Assembly (NCBI GenBank): GCA_016715995.1
Contig: JADJXF010000020.1
Coordinates: forward strand, 57,933-121,932
Direction of reading: 5' to 3'
Length of the DNA: 64,000 nt
Source of the DNA: Flavobacteriales bacterium
Lineage (GTDB): Bacteria; Bacteroidota; Bacteroidia; Flavobacteriales_F; PHOS-HE28
In this document: positions 7,319-15,952 of the stretch, one piece after another
Layout of the letters: every line of letters starts with the position of its first letter
Position numbering within the stretch: the first letter of the stretch is position 1
The notes under the pieces: generated by a model
Seen by the model: the letters and a program-made list of their open reading frames with translations, nothing else
What the model was told of the DNA's origin: nothing
Database searches by the model: none
Position numbers and translations under genes: made by a program

Positions 7319-8347
7319 CTAGTGTCTAGTAGTCTCGGACAAAACCGTTCGCGGATCGATGTTCAATGCACACTTGAAATGTCCTCTAGGGCACGCACTG
7401 TATCCGTGCAGTCCGCAAGGCCTGCAATCAAGCTTCTCGGCGGTCTCCACGATGCGGCCGTTCTCACGCAATGGCCCGAAGCCGAACGCGGGTACCGTGC
7501 TGCAGAAGACTACGGTCACCGGGGCGTTCATCGCGCTAGCGATGTGGAGCGGCGCGCTGTCGTTCACGTAATTCATGGTGGCGCCATGCATGAGCGCAGC
7601 CGTTCCGAGCAGCGAGAGCTTTCCGGCAAGGATCTCCCCGCGACCCGCAGCCTTCGCGATCCGCTCGCAGAGTTCCGCATCGCCCGGTGCACCGATCAGA
7701 TAGACCCGCACTTCAGCAGCTGCCGATCTGATCAGTTCGATCCATTTGGCTTCGGGCCATTGCTTGGTGAACCACACAGAAGCAGGAGCCACGCACACGT
7801 AGCCGCCCGCCACGTGACCATGTGACCATGTGGCCATGTGGTCATGTACCTCCAACTTGTGCTTTTCGGTAGGGTACAAGCGGGGCAACGGACGCGACTT
7901 GTCGGTGAGATGCTCAATGAGCGCGTTCAACCGATCCACTTCGTGAGGGGTCCTGAGCGGAGTCGAAGGGTCTCCGATCACATGCTTCACCTTGCGCGAG
8001 AACAGGAAGCTCAGCGGGTTCTTGTCGTATCCGATCTTCTCCTTTCCACGGGCGAGAACGGTCATCAGCCCAGTGCTGAAGAAGCGCTGTGCATTGATGA
8101 TGTCATCGTACTCGGTCATGCGCAGTTCGCCGATGATGCGGAAGAGGTCGCCCGTCTTGCCGCTTCGCTTGTCCCAGATGAGCAGCCTGCGCACGAATGG
8201 ATGCTCGTCAAAGAGGCCTTCATTTCCCTTGCGCACCACCAGATCGATGGCGGCGTCCGGATGGAAGGCATGGAGCTTCTCCAGGATGCTCGTCACCAGC
8301 ACGGCATCGCCGAGGAAGGCGGTCTGGATGACGAGGATTTGCTTCAC
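7319..8347 (-). CDS. glycosyltransferase family 9 (heptosyltransferase-like)
   Basis: A 342-residue GT-B enzyme of family 9, which adds heptose or a related sugar to the lipopolysaccharide core on the inner face of the membrane. The N-terminus ILVIQTAFLGDAVLVTSIL is the family acceptor-side signature. The C-terminal donor site contains VNDSAPLHIASAMNAPVTVVF and the HxKCA-like end GHFKCALNIDP. Translation starts with GTG at 8347, overlapping the dapD stop as GTGA. Two stretches look inserted: an imperfect octamer repeat coding for the HDHMATWSHGHVAG segment and a dispersed palindromic element coding for GDPSTPLRTP. Both keep the frame open. The octamer repeat raises the possibility of slippage-based switching. 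Confidence 0.87.
   Translation of the reverse strand: MKQILVIQTAFLGDAVLVTSILEKLHAFHPDAAIDLVVRKGNEGLFDEHPFVRRLLIWDKRSGKTGDLFRIIGELRMTEYDDIINAQRFFSTGLMTVLARGKEKIGYDKNPLSFLFSRKVKHVIGDPSTPLRTPHEVDRLNALIEHLTDKSRPLPRLYPTEKHKLEVHDHMATWSHGHVAGGYVCVAPASVWFTKQWPEAKWIELIRSAAAEVRVYLIGAPGDAELCERIAKAAGRGEILAGKLSLLGTAALMHGATMNYVNDSAPLHIASAMNAPVTVVFCSTVPAFGFGPLRENGRIVETAEKLDCRPCGLHGYSACPRGHFKCALNIDPRTVLSETTRH
7813..7844. repeat. imperfect 8-bp tandem repeat inside the glycosyltransferase gene
   Basis: Four copies of an octamer (CGTGACCA, TGTGACCA, TGTGGCCA, TGTGGTCA) lie head to tail within codons of the GT9 gene. Eight is not a multiple of three, so gain or loss of one unit would shift the frame. Confidence 0.75.
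7952..7970. repeat. dispersed palindromic element inside the glycosyltransferase gene
   Basis: CCTGAGCGGAGTCGAAGGG, an imperfect palindrome of the CTTCGACTCCGCTCAGG type that I know as a dispersed repeat in many bacterial genomes. Here it is translated as part of GDPSTPLRTP between conserved GT9 blocks. Confidence 0.6.
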
Positions 8348-9162
8348 ACGGCAACGTTGTGCTCGCGGAGCGCGTCGTTGAGCGAGGTCTTCCTATCCGT
8401 GCTCGCTTTTCGTTGGCCGATGATGAGCGCGCAGGGCACGCCGTACTCACCAGCCGCGAATCGCTTCGGCACCGTGCCGGGAATCACCACGCTGCGTGGC
8501 GGCACAATGCCTTTCATCTCCTGGGGCTCAGGCTTGGTCACATCGATGATGCGCGTGCTGGCGGTGAGCACCACGTTGGCCCCCAGCACGGCTTCCTGGC
8601 ACACCCGTACGCCCTCCACCACGATGGCGCGGGAGCCGATGAAGCAGCCATCCTCGATAATCACCGGCGCCGCCTGCACGGGCTCCAGCACGCCACCAAT
8701 CCCCACGCCGCCGCTCAAATGCACATGCTTGCCAATCTGCGCGCAGCTGCCCACAGTGGCCCAGGTATCCACCATCGTTCCTTCATCCACGTAGGCGCCG
8801 ATGTTCACGTAGCTCGGCATGAGGATCACGCCCGGTGCCAGGTAGCTGCCATGGCGCGCGATGGCATGCGGCACCACGCGCACGCCGAGCTGGGCGTAGC
8901 GCTTCTTCAGCGGGATCTTGTCGTGGAACTCAAGCGGACCCACTTCGAAGGTGTGCATCTGCTTGATGGGGAAGTACATGATCACGGCCTTCTTCACCCA
9001 GTCGTTCACGCGCCAACCGCCGTTCCCATCGGGCTCGGCCACGCGCACCACGCCACGGTCCAGCTCTTCCACCACCCGCTCGATGGCCATCACCACCTCG
9101 GGGTCGCGCAGCATGGAGCGGTCGTCCCAGGCCTTCTCGATCAGTTCGTGCATGTGTCGCAT
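8344..9162 (-). CDS. dapD: tetrahydrodipicolinate N-succinyltransferase
   Basis: A 272-residue enzyme of lysine and meso-diaminopimelate synthesis; it succinylates tetrahydrodipicolinate using succinyl-CoA. The N-terminal helix HELIEKAWDDR leads to the central left-handed beta helix of hexapeptide repeats (VNIGAYVDEGTMVDTWATVG, then CAQIGKHVHLSGGVGIGG) and the C-terminal ALREHN. I start it at 9162 because this places the EKAW motif at the usual distance from Met1; the ATG at 9153 is also possible. A CATCTTTG element lies 17 bases upstream. It leads the dapD-GT9-paaG run and its stop overlaps the next start. The gene is divergent from ruvX. Confidence 0.95.
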   Translation of the reverse strand: MRHMHELIEKAWDDRSMLRDPEVVMAIERVVEELDRGVVRVAEPDGNGGWRVNDWVKKAVIMYFPIKQMHTFEVGPLEFHDKIPLKKRYAQLGVRVVPHAIARHGSYLAPGVILMPSYVNIGAYVDEGTMVDTWATVGSCAQIGKHVHLSGGVGIGGVLEPVQAAPVIIEDGCFIGSRAIVVEGVRVCQEAVLGANVVLTASTRIIDVTKPEPQEMKGIVPPRSVVIPGTVPKRFAAGEYGVPCALIIGQRKASTDRKTSLNDALREHNVAV

Positions 9163-9219
9163 CCCGCAGCGCGGGAAGGCAAAGATGAAAGCCGCGCCCG
9201 GTTCACCGACATTTGGCAC

Positions 9220-9636
9220 ATGCCGCGTGTAATCGCGATTGATTTCGGCCTCAAACGAACCGGTCTGGCCGTGACCGATCCGCTGCGAATCATCGCGTCG
9301 GCACTCGAAACGGTGGAGAGCGCCAAGCTCATGGATTTCCTTGTTGCCTATTGCAGCAACGAAGTGGTGGATGGATTCGTGCTGGGGCTTCCCACCAACT
9401 TGGACGGGAGCGCGACCGACATCACAGCTAATGCACAAGCGCTGGCTGAGGAGATCGGCAAGCGGTTCCCAGAGAAGTTCATCGAGCTCATGGATGAGCG
9501 CTTCACCAGCCGGATGGCGCGGCAGGTCTTGAATGATAGCGGGAAAGGGCGGATGGCGCGTCGCGAGAAAGGGCAATTGGATCGCATCAGCGCCACGATC
9601 CTTCTCCAGGGCTGGCTTGAGCGCAACAGCAGGTAG
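9220..9636 (+). CDS. ruvX: Holliday junction resolvase-like RuvX/YqgF
   Basis: A 138-residue RNase H-fold nuclease. The first catalytic Asp is in VIAIDFGLKRTGLAVTD, followed by FVLGLPTNLDGSATD and the ELMDERFTSRMARQ block with its acidic residues, then the last Asp in GQLDRISATILLQ. The YqgF family acts in pre-16S rRNA 5' end processing and is annotated as a putative Holliday junction resolvase. The start MPRVIAIDFG at 9220 is the usual one for the family. It is divergent from dapD with a 57-base spacer and is followed by 263 bases without a gene. Confidence 0.92.
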   Translation: MPRVIAIDFGLKRTGLAVTDPLRIIASALETVESAKLMDFLVAYCSNEVVDGFVLGLPTNLDGSATDITANAQALAEEIGKRFPEKFIELMDERFTSRMARQVLNDSGKGRMARREKGQLDRISATILLQGWLERNSR

Positions 9637-9726
9637 GCTTTGAGTCGCTTGATTGGCCATGCATGGTAGCCAAGCCTATGCGCTTCGCTATGCAATACCC
9701 TTCTTGTTGCTATGATGCGTCCGGTA

Positions 9727-9765
9727 CCCAACCTTCAACCCTCAACCGCTCAACCCAACCCACAC
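9727..9765. repeat. CAACCCTCAACC low-complexity stretch
   Basis: Intergenic run of short CCAACC/CTCAACC units between ruvX and lon. Similar stretches occur at 35538-35607 and 41954-41981. Confidence 0.6.
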
Positions 9766-9864
9766 CCTGCCCATCTGTCAGCCCAAGAATAGTCGGCACA
9801 ATGGTTGGCCGTGGCGGGCAACGCCTGTTGAAAACCACGTTCCTGCAAAGGTTGGCATGGGCGG

Positions 9865-9872
9865 TACCTTAG
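9865..9872 (+). promoter_or_regulatory. -7 element of lon
   Basis: TACCTTAG, 27 bases before the lon ATG. The rest of the 263-base spacer after ruvX holds only the low-complexity repeat; no heat-shock inverted repeat was recognised. Confidence 0.5.
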
Positions 9873-9899
9873 CGCCTGACATCCTGACCAATCCTGTCG

Positions 9900-12350
9900 A
9901 TGAACGACATCCTCCATAGCGACCCCAATCTGTTCAGCAGCGAAGCCCTCGAGAACGAGACCGAGCTCATCCCTCTCATCACCGCCGAGGATGAGGAGCA
10001 GATGAACGCAGAGACCACTCCGCCGGAACTGCCCATCCTGCCATTGCGCAACACCGTGCTCTTCCCCGGCGTGGTCATTCCCATCACCGTGGGCCGCGAC
10101 CGCAGCATACGTCTGATCCAGGACGTCTACCGCGGCAACCGCACGCTCGGCGTAGTGAGCCAGAAGGACGGGCAGATCGAGGAGCCCCGCGCCGAGGACC
10201 TCAACAAAGTGGGCACCATCGCGACCATCATCCGCATGCTGCGCATGCCGGATGGCAGCACCACGGCCATCATCCAGGGCAAGAAGCGCTTCGAGGTGCT
10301 GGAGATGGTGAAGCTGGATCCCTACTTCACGGCGAAGGTGAAGGAGTTCGAGGAGATCCGTCCGGCCAAGGACGATAAGAGTTTCCACGCGTTGGTGAGC
10401 TCGTTGAAGGACCTTGCCACGGAGATCATCAAGCAGAGCCCGCAGATTCCCACAGAGGCGCAGTTCGCGCTGAAGAACATCGACTCCCCCTCGTTCCTGG
10501 TGAACTTCATCAGCAGCAACATGAACGCCGAGGTGGCCGAGAAGCAGCGCATGCTGGAGGTGGCCGACTTGCGCGAGCGCGCCTCGCTGCTGCTGGCGCA
10601 CCTGACCAAGGAGCTGCAGATGCTCCAAATGAAGAACGAGATCCAGAGCAAGGTGCGCACCGAGGTGGACCGTCAGCAGCGCGAGTACTTCCTGCACCAG
10701 CAGATGAAGACCATCCAGGACGAGCTCGGCGGCAATCCCATCGAGACCGAACTGGAGGAGATGCGCGCCAAGGCGGCTCGGAAGAAGTGGACGAAGAAAG
10801 TGGGCGAGACCTTCGAGAAGGAGCTCGGCAAGCTCCAGCGCATGAACCCCGCTGGCGCCGAGTTCAGTGTTCAGTACAATTACGTGCAGTTCCTCCTCGA
10901 GCTACCATGGGGCGAATACAGCTCGGACAAGTTCGATCTGAAGAACGCCCAGAAGATCCTGGACCGCGACCACTTCGGCCTAGATAAGGTGAAGGAGCGC
11001 ATCATCGAGCATCTGGCCGTGCTGAAGCTGAAGGGCGATATGAAGGCGCCCATCATCTGTCTCTACGGCCCACCGGGTGTGGGCAAGACCAGTTTGGGCA
11101 AGAGCATGGCCGAAGCGCTGGGGCGCAAGTACGTGCGCATGAGCCTTGGCGGCCTGCACGACGAAGCCGAGATCCGCGGCCACCGCAAGACCTACATCGG
11201 CGCGATGCCGGGCCGTCTGATCCAGAGTATGAAGAAGGCCGGCACCAGCAACCCGCTCTTCGTGCTCGATGAGATCGACAAGGTGGGGCGCAGCAACCAA
11301 GGCGATCCCGCAAGCGCTTTGCTCGAAGTGCTCGATCCCGAGCAAAACAACGCCTTCCACGACAACTTCGTTGAGGTCGAGTACGACCTCAGCCGCGTGA
11401 TGTTCGTGGCCACGGCCAACAGCTTAAGCAGCATCCATCCGGCCCTGCGCGACCGCATGGAGATCATTGAAGTGAACGGCTACACGCAGGAGGAGAAGGT
11501 GGAGATCGCCGTGCGCCACCTGCTGCCCAAGCAGTTCACTGAGAACGGCATCAAGCCCAAGCAGCTGAAGCTCGCACCGGGCCTCATCGAAGCCATCATC
11601 GACCAATACTCCGATGAGAGCGGCGTGCGCACATTGGAGAAGCGCATCGCCAAGCTGGTGCGGTACCGCGCGAAGCAGATCGCGCTGAAGGAGAAGTATA
11701 ACCTCACCATCACCGAGGAGGACCTTCCGAGGATCTACGGCCCCAGCCACGCGCGCGACAAGTACCAGGGCAACGATGTGGCAGGCGTGGTCACCGGCCT
11801 GGCGTGGACACCCACCGGCGGTGACATCCTTTTCATCGAGACCAGCATCACTAAAGGCGAGGGCAAACTCACGCTCACCGGCAACCTGGGCGATGTGATG
11901 AAGGAGAGCGCTGTGATCGCACTGGAGTACATCAAGGCCCACAGTGACATCATCGGCCTCGACCCCGATGTGTTCAAGCGCTGGAACGTTCACGTGCACG
12001 TGCCCGAGGGCGCCACGCCGAAGGATGGCCCCTCGGCAGGCATCACCATGCTCACGAGCATCGCCAGTGCCTTCACTCAGCAGAAGGTCCGCAAGTTCAC
12101 CGCCATGACCGGCGAGATCACCCTGCGTGGCCGCGTGCTTCCCGTGGGCGGCATCAAGGAGAAGATCCTCGCAGCCAAGCGTGCCGGCATCAAGGAGATC
12201 ATCCTCAGCGGCGACAACCGCAAGGACATCGAGGATATCGACGCGCGCTACACCAAGGGCATGCGCTTCACCTACGTGACCGAGATGATCGAGGTGGTGA
12301 AGCACGCGCTGCTGAAGGAGAAAGTGGAGAACGCGATGAAGGTGGCGTAG
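9900..12350 (+). CDS. lon: ATP-dependent protease Lon
   Basis: An 816-residue LonA protease that unfolds and degrades damaged and regulatory proteins in the cytoplasm. A ~40-residue acidic extension precedes the N-terminal substrate domain (LPILPLRNTVLFPGVVIPI). The AAA+ module has Walker A GPPGVGKT near residue 390 and Walker B PLFVLDEIDKV near 455. The C-terminal protease domain has the catalytic Ser in PKDGPSAG (about residue 712) and the catalytic Lys in VGGIKEK (about residue 753). The length and order of domains are normal. It appears to be its own transcript, from the element at 9865, and is followed by a secreted subtilase with only a 66-base gap. Confidence 0.97.
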   Translation: MNDILHSDPNLFSSEALENETELIPLITAEDEEQMNAETTPPELPILPLRNTVLFPGVVIPITVGRDRSIRLIQDVYRGNRTLGVVSQKDGQIEEPRAEDLNKVGTIATIIRMLRMPDGSTTAIIQGKKRFEVLEMVKLDPYFTAKVKEFEEIRPAKDDKSFHALVSSLKDLATEIIKQSPQIPTEAQFALKNIDSPSFLVNFISSNMNAEVAEKQRMLEVADLRERASLLLAHLTKELQMLQMKNEIQSKVRTEVDRQQREYFLHQQMKTIQDELGGNPIETELEEMRAKAARKKWTKKVGETFEKELGKLQRMNPAGAEFSVQYNYVQFLLELPWGEYSSDKFDLKNAQKILDRDHFGLDKVKERIIEHLAVLKLKGDMKAPIICLYGPPGVGKTSLGKSMAEALGRKYVRMSLGGLHDEAEIRGHRKTYIGAMPGRLIQSMKKAGTSNPLFVLDEIDKVGRSNQGDPASALLEVLDPEQNNAFHDNFVEVEYDLSRVMFVATANSLSSIHPALRDRMEIIEVNGYTQEEKVEIAVRHLLPKQFTENGIKPKQLKLAPGLIEAIIDQYSDESGVRTLEKRIAKLVRYRAKQIALKEKYNLTITEEDLPRIYGPSHARDKYQGNDVAGVVTGLAWTPTGGDILFIETSITKGEGKLTLTGNLGDVMKESAVIALEYIKAHSDIIGLDPDVFKRWNVHVHVPEGATPKDGPSAGITMLTSIASAFTQQKVRKFTAMTGEITLRGRVLPVGGIKEKILAAKRAGIKEIILSGDNRKDIEDIDARYTKGMRFTYVTEMIEVVKHALLKEKVENAMKVA

Positions 12351-12416
12351 CCGTATTCATATTCCTTAGCCATGGTCACTTGGGGCATACCTTGGCAATT
12401 CCAAGGAAGCTTGATC

Positions 12417-14591
12417 ATGCGACCATCGCTATTGTTCGGATTGCTAGTACCGCTGGGTTTGTGCGCCCAGCCTCGCCTCCCCGCCACCACCCACGCCGAC
12501 CTCCTCCATCTGCAGAAGTTCGCAGCCTCGCAGCCTGATGCGCGCAAGCTCGTTGAGACTAGCGAGGGCCGTTATCCTGCGGCCTTGATCCATGGCAGGG
12601 CGATGGTCGGCTTCCTCGCGAAGGCGGAAGCGGGATTCGATGCGGAGCAAGCGGCGAATGAGCATGTCACCATCGGCGCACGCATCGGCGATGTGGTCTC
12701 CGTGCGAGTGGATGCCTACCACTTGGATGAAGCCCGAGCGATTCCCGGCCTTTCATGCATCGAATTGGCCGGCGTGGCCGAGCCGCACATGGACAAGGTC
12801 CTTTGGACCACACGGGTAGACAGCGTTCACCGCGGAATCAACCTGCCGATGCCGTACACGGGTCGCGACGTGCTCATCGGCATCTGCGACTGGGGCTTCG
12901 ACTACACGCACCCCGACTTGTACGATACGCTGCTCACGCAGACGCGCATCCGTGCCGCATGGGACCAGTACAAGCAGAGCGGCCCCGCACCCGCAGGCTT
13001 CCCGTATGGCGCAGCGTATGATTCGCCCGGGGCCTTGCTCGCCGCCGGATCGGACACGGCGAACATCTACAGCTACCACTACCACGGCACGCACGTGGCG
13101 GGCATCGCAGGTGGCAGCGGCGCGGGAACGGCCTTCCGCGGCATTGCCTTCGAATCGCAATTCCTGCTCGCCACATGGCTGATCGATGCGGCAGCGGTGC
13201 TCGACTGCTACGCTTGGATGAAGCAGATCGCCGACTCCGACCAGAAGCGACTGGTGGTGAACCAGAGCTGGGGCCTTCATTACATGGGCACCCTCGATGG
13301 CACCTCGCTCCTAAGCCAGGCCATCAATACGCTCGCGGCGCAGGGCGTGGTATTCGTGAACTCGGCGGGCAACAATGGCGACGTGCAGTTCCACATCCGC
13401 AAGAGCTTCGCGAACGATACCCTGCGCTCGCGCATCCAGTTCTATTCGTACAGCGCCAATCCAAACATGTGGGGCCAGAGCATCAGCATGTGGGGCCAGC
13501 CGGGGCAGCCGTTCAGCGCGGGCTTCCTGATCACCACGAATAACAGCACCGTGCTAGCCGAAAGCCCCTGGTACAGCACCGCGACGCAACCGACCTATCT
13601 CGATTCCTTCATGGTTGAAGGTGTCGACACCGTGTACTTCAACCTCACCGCCGACGCAGCGCACCCGCTTAATGGCAGGCCGCATTTCCGCCTGCGCGTG
13701 AAGAACCGCAGCGCCAACATCAAGGTGGCGCTGAAGGCAACTGCTCCGACTGGAGTGGTGCACTTCTGGAACGTCACCGAGTTGATCACCGGCGTGGGCA
13801 ATTGGGGCCAGGCATTCCAAGCCGCCGGTACGGGGTGGGCAGTGGGTGACACGCAGTACAGCATCAGCGAACCGGCCTGCACCGAGGATTTGATCAGCGT
13901 AGCGGCATTCACCTCGGAATACCTGTCTCCCAACGGCACCCTGCTCGGCGGTCCCATCGCGTCATTCTCGTCCTTCGGGCCCACGCTCGATGAGCGCGTG
14001 AAGCCCGACATCGCCGCGCCTGGCGTCAGCGTGTCGTCGGCCATCAGCTCCTTTACCGATGCCGGGTTCAACCCGTCGGCTCTGGTCGATTTCCAAGGCA
14101 CCACGTATCCCTTCGCCCGTCTCTCCGGCACGAGCATGTCATCGCCCGCCGTCGCGGGCATCTGCGCGTTGCTGCTCGATGCCGATCCCACCCTCACCCC
14201 ACAGGAGGTGAAGGATTTCATCCGGAGCACCGCGCGCACCGATCAGCACACCGGCGTGATCCCTCCAGGAGGCAGTTTGCGGTGGGGCATGGGCAAGGTG
14301 AATGCCTATCGCGCAATCACCGCGGCCTTGGGCATCGTGACTGTTGAAGAGCAATTTGGGTCGAGCTTCAGCATCTGGCCCAATCCAACGGAAGGCGAGG
14401 CGCTGATCCGATTGGACGCGCCAAGCGCCGGACGCATGCGTGTGCTAGATGCCATGGGCCGTGTGGTGATTGACCAACGCTTCGCGGGCCAGGCGCTGCT
14501 CATCGACCTGAAGGAAGCAGCGCCTGGTGCGTACGTGGTGGAGCTGAACTCCGCCGATGAGCGCCGCTTCGCACGATTGGTGAAGCGCTGA
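12417..14591 (+). CDS. secreted S8 subtilisin-like protease with type IX sorting domain
   Basis: A 724-residue subtilase. The start at 12417 gives a short signal peptide (PSLLFGLLVPLGLCAQP). The catalytic triad is visible: Asp158 in ICDWGFDYTHPDL, His226 in YHGTHVAGIAGG and Ser573 in LSGTSMSSPAVAGI, with the oxyanion Asn in VFVNSAGNNGD. There is a long insert of more than 300 residues between His and Ser. The last ~75 residues (SIWPNPTEGEALIRL to the end) fit a type A type IX secretion sorting domain, so the enzyme should be exported across the outer membrane. The substrate is not predictable. It lies between lon and queA. Confidence 0.92.
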   Translation: MRPSLLFGLLVPLGLCAQPRLPATTHADLLHLQKFAASQPDARKLVETSEGRYPAALIHGRAMVGFLAKAEAGFDAEQAANEHVTIGARIGDVVSVRVDAYHLDEARAIPGLSCIELAGVAEPHMDKVLWTTRVDSVHRGINLPMPYTGRDVLIGICDWGFDYTHPDLYDTLLTQTRIRAAWDQYKQSGPAPAGFPYGAAYDSPGALLAAGSDTANIYSYHYHGTHVAGIAGGSGAGTAFRGIAFESQFLLATWLIDAAAVLDCYAWMKQIADSDQKRLVVNQSWGLHYMGTLDGTSLLSQAINTLAAQGVVFVNSAGNNGDVQFHIRKSFANDTLRSRIQFYSYSANPNMWGQSISMWGQPGQPFSAGFLITTNNSTVLAESPWYSTATQPTYLDSFMVEGVDTVYFNLTADAAHPLNGRPHFRLRVKNRSANIKVALKATAPTGVVHFWNVTELITGVGNWGQAFQAAGTGWAVGDTQYSISEPACTEDLISVAAFTSEYLSPNGTLLGGPIASFSSFGPTLDERVKPDIAAPGVSVSSAISSFTDAGFNPSALVDFQGTTYPFARLSGTSMSSPAVAGICALLLDADPTLTPQEVKDFIRSTARTDQHTGVIPPGGSLRWGMGKVNAYRAITAALGIVTVEEQFGSSFSIWPNPTEGEALIRLDAPSAGRMRVLDAMGRVVIDQRFAGQALLIDLKEAAPGAYVVELNSADERRFARLVKR

Positions 14592-14621
14592 ACAGCACTG
14601 CGATCTTCGCGCCCGACTGCC

Positions 14622-15824
14622 ATGCATCCGCGCGAGCTCGCCATCGCCGATTACACCTACGCACTGCCGGAGGACCGCATCGCGCAGCAGCCGCTGCCTG
14701 AGCGTGACGCCAGCCGGTTGCTGGTCTATCGCGAGGGAAGCATCAGCGATCGCTTCTTCCGTGAGCTGACAAGCGAGATCCCGTCCGGAGCGTTGCTCGT
14801 GCTCAACGACACCCGTGTGGTGAATGCCCGGCTCGTCTTCCACCGCGATACCGGCGCGCGCATCGAGGTGCTCTGTCTGTCTCCTGCGGATGACGGGCCG
14901 GTCGAGGAGGCGTTCGCACAGAAGGGTTGCTGCGAATGGCGGTGCTTCATCGGCAATGCGAAGCGTTGGAAGGAGGGGGAGAGGCTGCTGCTTCGATCTG
15001 GCGCCATTGAGTTTGAGGCAGCACGGATCGCGCCCGATACGATCCGGTTCCGCTGGTCGCCCGCGGAGCACGACTTCGCGTACGTCCTCGAAGCCTTGGG
15101 GCATGTGCCCCTTCCGCCATACATGAAGCGCTCCGATTCGCCAGCCGATCGCGAGCGCTACAACACCGTGTTCGCGGAGCATGAAGGCTCGGTGGCAGCC
15201 CCAACCGCCAGCCTTCACCTCACCCCCGCGATCCTAGAGGCCTTGCGGTCGAATGGCACGCGCACTGCAAGCGTCACGCTCCATGTCGGGGCGGGGACCT
15301 TCCTTCCAGTGAAGAGCGGGCGCATGGAGGGCCATGGCATGCACGGTGAACAGGTGCGCATTCCGCTGGCAGCGCTCGAATCCTTTGCGGATCGAATGGG
15401 CAAAGGGCCCATCATCGCGGTGGGGACCACGGCATTGCGAACGCTGGAGAGCGTCTATTGGCATGGCGTGAAACTGCTGCAGGGGCCGGCCGTCGAGGAA
15501 ATGGCCGTGGAGCAATGGGAACCCTATGATACGGTCGATCCGCTACCAACTGCCGCGCACGCCCTTGAAGCGGTACTCGCCGATCTGACCCGACGTGGCG
15601 AGGACCGGCTCGTGGGTCATACCAGTCTGCTCATCGCGCCAGGCTATCGATTCCGATTCACAGATGCGCTGGTCACGAATTTCCATCAACCGCAAAGCAC
15701 CCTGCTGCTGCTCGTCGCCGCGTTCATCGGTCAGGATTGGCGAGCCGTCTATGACCATGCGCTCCTCAAGGGATACCGCTTCCTCAGCTACGGCGACGGC
15801 TCGCTCCTCTGGCGCAGTCAATGA
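14622..15824 (+). CDS. queA: S-adenosylmethionine:tRNA ribosyltransferase-isomerase
   Basis: A 400-residue QueA, which moves the ribosyl part of S-adenosylmethionine to the 7-deazaguanine of tRNA to form epoxyqueuosine. Family blocks in order: ADYTYALPEDRIAQQPLPER at the start, GALLVLNDTRVVNARL, HVPLPPYMKR near the middle, THVGAG-like LHVGAGTFLPV, and the C-terminal VTNFHQPQSTLLLLVAAF. It starts 30 bases after the subtilase gene. Length and motifs are normal. The downstream spacer contains a 14-base tandem repeat and the porQ promoter. Confidence 0.95.
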   Translation: MHPRELAIADYTYALPEDRIAQQPLPERDASRLLVYREGSISDRFFRELTSEIPSGALLVLNDTRVVNARLVFHRDTGARIEVLCLSPADDGPVEEAFAQKGCCEWRCFIGNAKRWKEGERLLLRSGAIEFEAARIAPDTIRFRWSPAEHDFAYVLEALGHVPLPPYMKRSDSPADRERYNTVFAEHEGSVAAPTASLHLTPAILEALRSNGTRTASVTLHVGAGTFLPVKSGRMEGHGMHGEQVRIPLAALESFADRMGKGPIIAVGTTALRTLESVYWHGVKLLQGPAVEEMAVEQWEPYDTVDPLPTAAHALEAVLADLTRRGEDRLVGHTSLLIAPGYRFRFTDALVTNFHQPQSTLLLLVAAFIGQDWRAVYDHALLKGYRFLSYGDGSLLWRSQ

Positions 15825-15871
15825 TGCACTATTTCGCCACCAATGGTTCCTGATGCCTTCATCCTAAATCC

Positions 15872-15913
15872 TTCGCCCTTCTGCCTTTGCCCTTCTGCTT
15901 TCGCCCTGCTGCC
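15872..15913. repeat. three imperfect 14-bp tandem repeats
   Basis: Units TTCGCCCTTCTGCC, TTTGCCCTTCTGCT and TTCGCCCTGCTGCC follow each other in the queA-porQ spacer, 20 bases before the porQ -7 element. Confidence 0.65.
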
Positions 15914-15932
15914 CTCAACAATAGTCGGCCCC

Positions 15933-15940
15933 TACCTTCG
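15933..15940 (+). promoter_or_regulatory. -7 element of porQ
   Basis: TACCTTCG, 12 bases before the porQ ATG. Confidence 0.55.
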
Positions 15941-15952
15941 TTCCCCACCCGT

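Noticed and set aside
8359..9219. Upstream part of the frame that contains ruvX
   Set aside because: This part is antisense to dapD and shows shadow composition. RuvX starts at 9220 with its conserved N-terminus.
9786..9795. AATAGTCGGC shared by the ruvX-lon spacer and the queA-porQ spacer as a promoter element
   Set aside because: The distance to the -7 element differs greatly between the two places, so a common role is not supported.
12390..12406. CCTTGG-CAATT-CCAAGG inverted repeat as the lon terminator
   Set aside because: Only six base pairs with no T tract; it lies just before the subtilase start and could be chance.
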